Shown here: piece by piece, positions 58,534 to 64,000 of the stretch
How positions within the stretch are numbered: position 1 is the stretch's first letter
Layout: each line of letters opens with the position of its first letter
Source of the DNA: JACPRL01 sp035573715
Lineage (GTDB): Bacteria > Acidobacteriota > Terriglobia > Acidiferrales > 2-02-FULL-67-57
Assembly: GCA_035573715.1 (NCBI GenBank)
Contig: DATLZZ010000025.1
Span: 124,001 to 188,000 of the forward strand
Length of the DNA: 64,000 nt
Direction of reading: 5' to 3'
Made by a program: the position numbers and the translations under genes
Notes under the pieces: model-generated
Databases searched by the model: none
What the model was told of the DNA's origin: nothing
What the model saw: only the letters and a program-made list of their open reading frames with translations

Positions 58534-59208
58534 ATGCGTGTATTAGTAGTCGAAGACGAAAAGAAGGTCGCCGACTTTATCCGCCGCGGCCTGGAGCAGG
58601 AGCACTACGCGGTGGACGTCGCCTATGACGGCGAAGACGGCGCCTACCAGGCCGAAGCCTACGACTACGACGTCGTCATCCTCGACGTCATGCTCCCCAA
58701 GCTCTCCGGCCTCGAGCTGTTGCGGCAGTTGCGCGGCAAGAAGCCGAGCCTGCCGGTTCTGGTTCTCTCCGCCAAGAGTGCGGTCGAGGACCGCGTCGCC
58801 GGGCTCGACTGCGGCGCCGACGACTACCTGACCAAGCCTTTTTCCTTCGCCGAGCTTTCTGCTCGCGTGCGCACGCTGCTGCGCCGGGGCACGCGCGAAG
58901 CCGCCGAGCTGCAAATCGCCGACCTTTCGCTCGACACCTCTACCCGTCAGGTCGTCCGCAGTGGGCGCAAGATTGAGTTGTCGCCGAAGGAATACGCGCT
59001 GCTGGAATACCTGCTCCGCAACGCCCGCCGCCCGGTCACCCGCACCATGATTATCGAGCACGTCTGGGACATTCACTTCGACAGCGTCAGCAATGTGGTG
59101 GACGTCTACATCAACTACCTGCGCAACAAGATCGACCGGGGGTTTTCGCCTCCACTCATCTATACTCTGAGGGGAGTGGGTTACATCCTGACTGATCAGC
59201 GGCCGTGA
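58534..59208 (+). CDS. OmpR-family response regulator
   Basis: A 224-residue regulator: receiver domain MRVLVVEDEKKVADFI, phospho-acceptor in VILDVMLPKLSGLELL, Lys in YLTKPFSFAELSARV, and a winged-helix DNA-binding domain ending YTLRGVGYILTD. It resembles CusR/CopR-type regulators. An ATG at 58504 would add ten residues and overlap the tatA stop by one base; ATG 58534 fits the family. It likely binds the CTAAT repeats at 58301 and 60615. The kinase gene overlaps its stop by 4 bp. Confidence 0.92.
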   Translation: MRVLVVEDEKKVADFIRRGLEQEHYAVDVAYDGEDGAYQAEAYDYDVVILDVMLPKLSGLELLRQLRGKKPSLPVLVLSAKSAVEDRVAGLDCGADDYLTKPFSFAELSARVRTLLRRGTREAAELQIADLSLDTSTRQVVRSGRKIELSPKEYALLEYLLRNARRPVTRTMIIEHVWDIHFDSVSNVVDVYINYLRNKIDRGFSPPLIYTLRGVGYILTDQRP

Positions 59209-60608
59209 GACCTCTCGGAGTCCGCACCAAGCTGGCGTTGTTCTACGCCGTAGTGGTCGGTGTGGTGCTGAGCCTGCTGGGCGCCCTCTACTACAACACC
59301 CTCACCCTACGCCTGGAGCGCAGTGTCAATGCCGAGCTCGACGAGCGCGCCGCCGCCCTGCGCGGCTACCTCCAGTTCAAGGACGGCAGACCCGTCCTGC
59401 ACTACAAGACCGACGACCCCGAAGAGTCCTACTTCATCCGCATCGCCACGCGCTACTACCAGGTCTACGACGCCGAGACGGGGGAGCTCCTGGTGCAGTC
59501 GCCTGAGCTTGACCTGCTGGGAATGGTACTCCCGCCCGAACAGGTGCGCGACCTGGCTGCCCGTCCGCGCTTCACCGAGTTTGACACTCCCGAAGGTCGC
59601 GTGCGTTTCCACAACCATGTGATTCACGATCGGCCGCACCGCGCCTATCTGGTGCAGGTGGGAACCTCACTGGCGTCGGTGGATTCGACGCGGGAGGAGT
59701 TGCTGGGAACCTTGCTGTTGATTATTCCCGCTGGCGTGCTCTTCGCCGGCCTGGCCGGTTGGTGGATGGCCCGCAGCGCCTTGAAGCCGGTGGAAGCGCT
59801 CACCGCCGGCGCGCGCGAGGTCAACATCTCACGGCTCGACCGGCGGCTCCCTCTGCGCGGCACCGGCGACGAGCTCGACCGCCTAGCCGACACTTTCAAC
59901 CAGGTCTTCGCGCGCCTGGAGGCGGCCGTCGAACAAATGCGCCAGTTCACCGCCAGCATTTCGCACGAGCTGCGCACCCCGCTCACCGCCCTGCGCGGCG
60001 AGGCTGAGGTCACCCTGCTACGCGCCCGATCGGCCGAAGACTATCGCCAAGTGCTGGCCAGCCAGCTCGAGGAGTTCGACAAGCTGACGCGGATGATCAA
60101 CGAGCTGCTCATCTTGGCGCGCGCCGAGGCCGGCGAGATTCGCCTGGAGAAAAAGCCGACCGACCTGGCGGCGCTCGTGCGTTCGCTGGCGGAAGCGATG
60201 GAGCTGGTGGCCGCCTCCAAGGACCTCAAGCTACAGGTCGAGGCGGCGGTGCCGGTGGTGGTCGCCGCCGATGCGCAGTGGCTGGAGCGCGTCGTGCTCA
60301 ACCTGCTCGATAACGCCATCAAGTTCACCCCCGCCGGCGGCCGGGTTTCTCTTGAGGTGAAACAAGAAAACAGCGCCGGCTGCCTGGCCGTGCGCGACAC
60401 CGGCGTGGGCATTCCGGCCGAGGCGCTGCCGCGCATCTTTGATCGTTTCTATCGCGCCGACCCCTCCCGCTCCCGGGAGGTGGACGGCGCCGGGCTGGGC
60501 CTGGCGCTCGTGCAATGGATCGTCCGCGAGCACCACGGGGAAGTGAAGGTCGAAAGCGAGCCCGGCCGCGGCACCTGTGTAGTGGTTCGCCTCCCGCAAT
60601 CGGATTAG
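59205..60608 (+). CDS. sensor histidine kinase
   Basis: A 467-residue membrane kinase with two helices (about 8-30 and 165-190) flanking a 130-residue periplasmic sensor domain. HAMP follows, then HisKA with FTASISHELRTPLTALRGEAEV (phospho-His), and HATPase_c with NLLDNAIKFTP (N box), DTGVGIP (G1), FDRFYRADPSRSREVDGAGLGLALV. Architecture is like heavy-metal sensor kinases (CusS type); the actual signal is unknown. GTG 59205 overlaps the response regulator stop. Confidence 0.93.
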   Translation: MRPLGVRTKLALFYAVVVGVVLSLLGALYYNTLTLRLERSVNAELDERAAALRGYLQFKDGRPVLHYKTDDPEESYFIRIATRYYQVYDAETGELLVQSPELDLLGMVLPPEQVRDLAARPRFTEFDTPEGRVRFHNHVIHDRPHRAYLVQVGTSLASVDSTREELLGTLLLIIPAGVLFAGLAGWWMARSALKPVEALTAGAREVNISRLDRRLPLRGTGDELDRLADTFNQVFARLEAAVEQMRQFTASISHELRTPLTALRGEAEVTLLRARSAEDYRQVLASQLEEFDKLTRMINELLILARAEAGEIRLEKKPTDLAALVRSLAEAMELVAASKDLKLQVEAAVPVVVAADAQWLERVVLNLLDNAIKFTPAGGRVSLEVKQENSAGCLAVRDTGVGIPAEALPRIFDRFYRADPSRSREVDGAGLGLALVQWIVREHHGEVKVESEPGRGTCVVVRLPQSD

Positions 60609-60614
60609 AAAAAA

Positions 60615-60641
60615 CTAATCTGACCCTAATTTCGCGCTAAT
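60615..60641 (+). promoter_or_regulatory. three CTAAT direct repeats upstream of the 60702 gene
   Basis: CTAAT begins at 60615, 60626 and 60637, each 11 bp apart, 60 bp before the start of the secreted-protein gene. Same unit and phasing as at 58301-58316. Confidence 0.65.
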
Positions 60642-60701
60642 CCCCTCCCGCTACCCTCGCAGCCGTTGTCATTGGCAACTTACTCCAAGGAGGAAACTCG
60701 T

Positions 60702-61061
60702 ATGAAGTCTGGCAAGGGAATCACGGTTCTTCTCACCGTGCTGGTTCTGACCGTGGCCGTAGCGACCTGGGCGGCCGCGGACAAGGCCGGCAAGAAGGAG
60801 AACGGCAAGACGGCGAGCGGCACAGTTGTTTCCCACACTGCCACCAGTCTGGTGGTCTCGCACGGCGCCAAGGGCAAGATGACGGAAACCAGTTTTGTCC
60901 TGACTCCGGAGACCAAGATGGAGGGCGCGTTGAAGGACGGCGCCCACGTCGAAGTGCACTATCGTATCGAGAACAGCCAGAACGTGGCCACCAAGGTAGA
61001 GGCGCCCGCGGCCCCCACTGCATCGAGCAGCACCAAGTCCAGTTCCAAGCCGAAGTACTGA
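60702..61061 (+). CDS. small secreted protein, likely target of the two-component system
   Basis: A 119-residue protein with a signal peptide (VLTVAVATWAAADKA). A beta-rich core (SGTVVSHTATSLVVSHG, ETSFVLTPETKMEGALKDGAHVEVHYRIENSQNVATKVE) resembles DUF5666-type OB-like domains, with a Ser/Lys-rich tail. AAGGAGG precedes ATG 60702. CTAAT repeats upstream and a terminator downstream make it a single-gene unit. Function unknown. Confidence 0.75.
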   Translation: MKSGKGITVLLTVLVLTVAVATWAAADKAGKKENGKTASGTVVSHTATSLVVSHGAKGKMTETSFVLTPETKMEGALKDGAHVEVHYRIENSQNVATKVEAPAAPTASSSTKSSSKPKY

Positions 61062-61084
61062 CTCGGCTGAACCAGCTGCCCCGC

Positions 61085-61152
61085 GGGGCACGTCGGAAAT
61101 CCTGAGTCAGAGTAACGGCTCAGGCACACCCCCGGCGTGCCCCTTTTTCTTT
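61085..61152 (+). terminator. branched rho-independent terminator
   Basis: An outer 8-bp stem GGGGCACG/CGTGCCCC (61085-61092 with 61136-61143) encloses a CCTGAG/CTCAGG stem (61101-61106, 61119-61124). It is followed by TTTTTCTTT at 61144-61152. It ends the 60702 gene's transcript. Confidence 0.7.
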
Positions 61153-61171
61153 GTTCCGCCCTGAAGGGGGG

Positions 61172-61441
61172 CTACTCGACGGCGATGGTGACGGTGTTGG
61201 ACTGGACGCCACCGGGCCCGTGGTATCGGTTCCTCTGCGCCTGACGGATGCCGTGCTCGACGCCGAGGTTGAATTCAGGGTCGTCGAGGCGGTGGGGCCT
61301 GTCCGGGGCAGGCGGGCCGGTTTCCGTGTTGACCTGTGGGGCCTCGAGGAACCACCGGTAGCCCGCCCCAAACCCTTCTTTCCAGGACGAGAGCGGGTCG
61401 GTGAAGTCAGGGCTCACTCCTCTCCGCTCTCGCCCACTCAT
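61172..61441 (-). CDS. possible small protein, unknown
   Basis: An 89-residue open frame with natural-looking composition (SPDFTDPLSSWKEGFGAGYRWFLE, DDPEFNLGVEHGIRQAQRNRYHG). It has no signal peptide and no recognised domain. Support comes mainly from context: a 36-bp repeat (61541-61576) sits 100 bp before its start, as a second copy sits 85 bp before the beta-helix gene. The gap 61442-61540 has no other gene that I can support. Confidence 0.35.
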   Translation of the reverse strand: MSGRERRGVSPDFTDPLSSWKEGFGAGYRWFLEAPQVNTETGPPAPDRPHRLDDPEFNLGVEHGIRQAQRNRYHGPGGVQSNTVTIAVE

Positions 61442-61540
61442 CCTGTCACATCCGACCGAGCGCCCCGCCGGTTCGACCCGGCTTGCGACTTGCAGTTCCT
61501 CCGGGCAGTTGCGTACTGCCTAACCCGGGGCAGGGCTCGC

Positions 61541-61576
61541 GTCAACTGGCGGAAGCTGGCAGAAGCTGACAGGTGC
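61541..61576. promoter_or_regulatory. 10-bp-phased TGGCGG repeat, copy 1
   Basis: GTCAAC followed by three tandem 10-mers: TGGCGGAAGC, TGGCAGAAGC, TGACAGGTGC. 28 of 36 positions match the copy at 62675-62710. One-turn helical phasing suggests a protein-binding site. Confidence 0.55.
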
Positions 61577-61618
61577 AGCCAGCGCTCCGATTCTGTCGTC
61601 CTCCGGGGGCCAGTCTGC

Positions 61619-62590
61619 TCAGTCCTTGGGGCTGGGGATGGTCTTGTTCCGGCCGCCGACGACGCCGTCATAGGGCATCACGTAGGCGCGAACCTTGTTG
61701 TTGGTGACGCTGTTGCCGGTGCCGTAGTCCCCGATGCCGATGTCGTAGCCGGCGTCAGGGCCGGTTTCAAACACGCGGTTGTTGTCCACAGTACCGTTGT
61801 TGGCTTGGAAGTAAATGCCCACATCGGCATTGCCTTCCATGATGTTGTTCCGCTGGATGACGATGCCGGGCCCGCCGTCAAACACCAGCACCGCGGTGGC
61901 GGCGAAGTCGGATGTCGGCGACCAACCCAGCCACGAATTCCCGGCGATGTCGTTGTGCTCGACGGTGCCCAGCGCCCCGAACCCCAACTGAATGCTGTTC
62001 GCCGCCAGGTTCTCCTGGGTCGCCGAGGCCCCGACAGCGTTGAAGGCAATCCGGACGCTCACGTCGCCGTTGGCCACAATGCCGGTCTTCTGCCACGACG
62101 ACAGCTTGTTGTGGAGGATTTCAACCGTTTGTGTGTTCGGGTGTGTGCCATCGAAGGGCGCGTTGCGCACCTCGATGGCATTCCCTTCTTGGCAGCCGCT
62201 GGCACCCTGATTGAGGTTGAATACCGTGGTGTGGGTAATGGTGCCGGACGCGCTCTCAAACAGGATGCCGCGCAGGCGATCGCCCCCGGCGTCGCAAGCG
62301 TTGGCCAGATTCGAGGTGGTGATAGTCAGGTTGGTGACGTGCGCGGTCCAGCCGGCGTTCTTGATCACCGCACCCTTGAAATGGTCGCCCGACGGGTCGA
62401 CCGCCGTGATGGTGAAACCATTGCCGTCGAGCGTGTATCCGTCTGGAACCAAAATCGTGCTGGAGGTCGTACAGTCGGCGTCGAGGTACATAGTGGTTCC
62501 GACGGTGGTGAAGGTGCACTGGGCGCTGGCGAGAGCGGGCGCGGCCAGCGCCAGGGCAAGGACTAGAAGCAGTTGAGACAGTCTACGCAT
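61619..62590 (-). CDS. secreted right-handed beta-helix protein
   Basis: A 323-residue protein with a signal peptide (APALASAQC) and a parallel beta-helix pattern of Asn-rich turns: TLDGNGFTIT, VTNLTITTSNL, VEILHNKLSSW, TVEHNDIAGNSW, IVIQRNNIMEGN, TVDNNRVFET, SVTNNKVRAY. Pectate-lyase-like or NosD-like folds have this form; no catalytic triad is evident. AGAGGAGG precedes ATG 62590. A 36-bp repeat lies 85 bp upstream, and the divergent membrane regulator is its likely controller. Confidence 0.83.
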   Translation of the reverse strand: MRRLSQLLLVLALALAAPALASAQCTFTTVGTTMYLDADCTTSSTILVPDGYTLDGNGFTITAVDPSGDHFKGAVIKNAGWTAHVTNLTITTSNLANACDAGGDRLRGILFESASGTITHTTVFNLNQGASGCQEGNAIEVRNAPFDGTHPNTQTVEILHNKLSSWQKTGIVANGDVSVRIAFNAVGASATQENLAANSIQLGFGALGTVEHNDIAGNSWLGWSPTSDFAATAVLVFDGGPGIVIQRNNIMEGNADVGIYFQANNGTVDNNRVFETGPDAGYDIGIGDYGTGNSVTNNKVRAYVMPYDGVVGGRNKTIPSPKD

Positions 62591-62674
62591 AGTTTCCTCC
62601 TCTAGAGGTAATGTGGAACCCATCGGGTGCTCGCGCGCGGCTTGTGGCAAGTTATGCGCTTGTGCTAGTTTGTA

Positions 62675-62710
62675 GTCAACTGGCGGGATGTGGCGGAAAG
62701 CGACACGTGC
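62675..62710. promoter_or_regulatory. 10-bp-phased TGGCGG repeat, copy 2
   Basis: GTCAAC followed by TGGCGGGATG, TGGCGGAAAG, CGACACGTGC, in the divergent gap between the beta-helix gene and the regulator. Between it and the regulator start a CCCCC/GGGGG hairpin lies at 62731-62744. Confidence 0.6.
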
Positions 62711-62750
62711 CGCCTTGGGGCCCGTTTTGACCCCCTTTCGGGGGCTGTTC

Positions 62751-64000
62751 GTGGCTGACAATTTGTCCAAGACGCGTCTCGATTCCTGGAAGGAGATTGC
62801 GGAGTATCTCGGGCGCGACGTGCGCACCGTCATCCGCTGGGAGAAAGATAAGGGCCTGCCGGTGCACCGCATTCCCGGCGGAAAGCGCCATGCCGTCTTT
62901 GCCTACCGCGAAGAAATCGATGCCTGGCTGGCTTCGGGCACTCCGATCAACCACGAAGACTCGACCGCGCCCCGCTCAGGTGCTCGCTTGCGCGTGATTG
63001 CAGGCTTGGCTGCGCTGGTCCTGCTGCTCGCTCTGGTTGGCTTTATCTGGTTCAACCCTCTCCGCGCGCCTTCCATCGCGCGAGTCACATTTGCCGGCAC
63101 CACGCTGCAGACCTGGGACGAGCGCGGGCGGCTGGCGTGGACCTATGCCCTGCCGCGGCGCGTGGCGCCGCTGCAGCCGCAGGAAGTCGAGCGACGGGTG
63201 GTTTTCGCTGACCTGGATGGCGACGGCGTGCGGGAAATCCTGACTGCGCCTCCTTTCATGGAGACCTCTCGGGAGGCGCCCGCTCAGGGAATCCTTTATT
63301 GCTTCTCGCCCCGCGGGCACCTGCTGTGGACGTACCAGCCCGAGTCTTCTCTTTCCTTCGGGGGCAAGCGGTTCGACGGCGCATGGGGAATCACTGACCT
63401 GGTGGTGGTGCCCGGTCGGCCAGCGGACTCGCTGTGGGTTGCGGTCGCGCACATTCCCTGGTGGCCTTCGTTCGTCGTGCGGATGGACGCGCAGGGTCGG
63501 GCGAGCCGCCGCTTTGTCAATTCGGGCACCATTCAGCGGCTGAACTACCTGCGGACTGGTTCTCGTCTGTACCTCCTGGCAGGCGGAGTCAACAATGAGT
63601 ACGACAGCAGCGGGATGCTGGCCGTGCTGGATGCCGAGGCGGAGGCCGTCACTTCGCCCCAGACTCCGGGCTCGGCGTTTCATTGTGATGGCTGCCCGGG
63701 GCGGCTACCGGTGCGGTATTTTTTTTTCCCGCGCTCGGAGCTTCATCAACTGCTCACCCACTGGCCCAACACTGTCAACTACATTACGGTGTCTCCCGAC
63801 AACGTCGTCGAGGTCCGCACCGTGGAAACGGCGGAGTGGCACGGTCCCGCAGGCCTCTACACTTTCTCCCCCAGCTTTGAACTGCTTGCGGCTACGCGCG
63901 AAGATGCCTACTGGGACATTCATCGGAAACTGGAGCGGGAAGGGAAACTCACGCACACCGTGGAGAAGTGCCCCGAGCGCGTCCGCCCGCTGACGGTTCG
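62751..64000 (+). CDS. membrane-anchored one-component regulator with FG-GAP-like sensor (partial)
   Basis: Open from GTG 62751 through the right edge (416 codons seen, no stop). Residues 10-60 are a MerR/excisionase-type HTH (LDSWKEIAEYLGRDVRTVIRWEKDKGLPVHRI, FAYREEIDAWL). Residues 82-101 are a membrane helix. The outer part has an FG-GAP/VCBS-like calcium motif (FADLDGDGVREILTAP) and beta-propeller-like strands. The HTH-inside, sensor-outside plan is like CadC/ToxR but with a different HTH. It is truncated by the window, so its C-terminus is unknown. Confidence 0.85.
   Translation, partial: MADNLSKTRLDSWKEIAEYLGRDVRTVIRWEKDKGLPVHRIPGGKRHAVFAYREEIDAWLASGTPINHEDSTAPRSGARLRVIAGLAALVLLLALVGFIWFNPLRAPSIARVTFAGTTLQTWDERGRLAWTYALPRRVAPLQPQEVERRVVFADLDGDGVREILTAPPFMETSREAPAQGILYCFSPRGHLLWTYQPESSLSFGGKRFDGAWGITDLVVVPGRPADSLWVAVAHIPWWPSFVVRMDAQGRASRRFVNSGTIQRLNYLRTGSRLYLLAGGVNNEYDSSGMLAVLDAEAEAVTSPQTPGSAFHCDGCPGRLPVRYFFFPRSELHQLLTHWPNTVNYITVSPDNVVEVRTVETAEWHGPAGLYTFSPSFELLAATREDAYWDIHRKLEREGKLTHTVEKCPERVRPLTV

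Noticed and set aside
61460..61485. GGTTCGAC sequence resembling a tRNA T-loop.
   Set aside because: The flanking bases do not form a 5-bp T-stem with a 7-nt loop, and no acceptor or anticodon arms are present.

Overview
The window is about 64 kb of high-GC bacterial chromosome. It carries no rRNA, tRNA, CRISPR array or prophage that I can recognise. Several features suggest an uncultured or little-studied Acidobacteriota: an Oar-like TonB-dependent receptor with an N-terminal carboxypeptidase-regulatory-like domain, an HTH-TM-FG-GAP membrane regulator, separate acyl-CoA carboxylase subunits, and several families of short intergenic palindromes. The phylum assignment is inference from gene content, not a search result.

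Positions 1-15,300 form a dense, mostly plus-strand housekeeping block. It runs rplU-rpmA-obgE-nadD-rsfS-rlmH (ribosome and NAD), cobO, accD-folC, a short-chain reductase, hslV and hslU with a small HMA-like membrane protein between them, an FnIII lipoprotein, an FAH-family enzyme, a small transaldolase, the carboxyltransferase subunit of an acyl-CoA carboxylase, and a CADD-like candidate p-aminobenzoate synthase. From 15,300 to 25,700 are a CsgG-like protein, the biotin carboxylase and biotin carrier genes, a cysteine dioxygenase, a periplasmic prolyl isomerase with an M28 peptidase, rpmB, ridA and a bifunctional Rel. From 25,700 to 33,850 is a minus-strand envelope cluster (TPR lipoprotein, two exbD, exbB, tonB, secF, secD, yajC) followed by a tgt gene carrying an in-frame palindromic insertion. 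From 33,900 to 37,400 is a zinc/manganese uptake cluster without an ATPase gene.

The most distinctive region is 38,050-53,000. It encodes a PEP mutase fused to a nucleotidyltransferase, a phosphonopyruvate decarboxylase split into two overlapping genes, and a LicC-like nucleotidyltransferase. Beyond a two-gene plus-strand island lie a nucleotidyltransferase-like/CDP-alcohol phosphotransferase fusion, a TagB/TagF-like glycerophosphotransferase, an LPG-synthase-like (flippase-type) membrane protein, a very large alkaline-phosphatase-superfamily enzyme, an unknown secreted protein and another LicC-like nucleotidyltransferase. Together these look like a pathway that makes a C-P bonded head group, activates it with CTP and places it on a lipid or envelope polymer. 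No 2-AEP transaminase or alcohol dehydrogenase is present, and the PEP mutase and CDP-alcohol enzyme each deviate at signature residues, so the end product is uncertain.

From 53,000 to the right edge are an outer-membrane receptor, queF, a STAS protein, a proline dehydrogenase with a second decayed 3' end, a tatA-response regulator-histidine kinase operon, and a secreted target-like gene. CTAAT direct repeats at 11-bp phasing lie upstream of both that operon and that target. At the right edge a membrane-anchored one-component regulator, cut by the window end, is divergent from a secreted beta-helix protein. Two copies of a 36-bp, 10-bp-phased repeat lie beside its likely targets.
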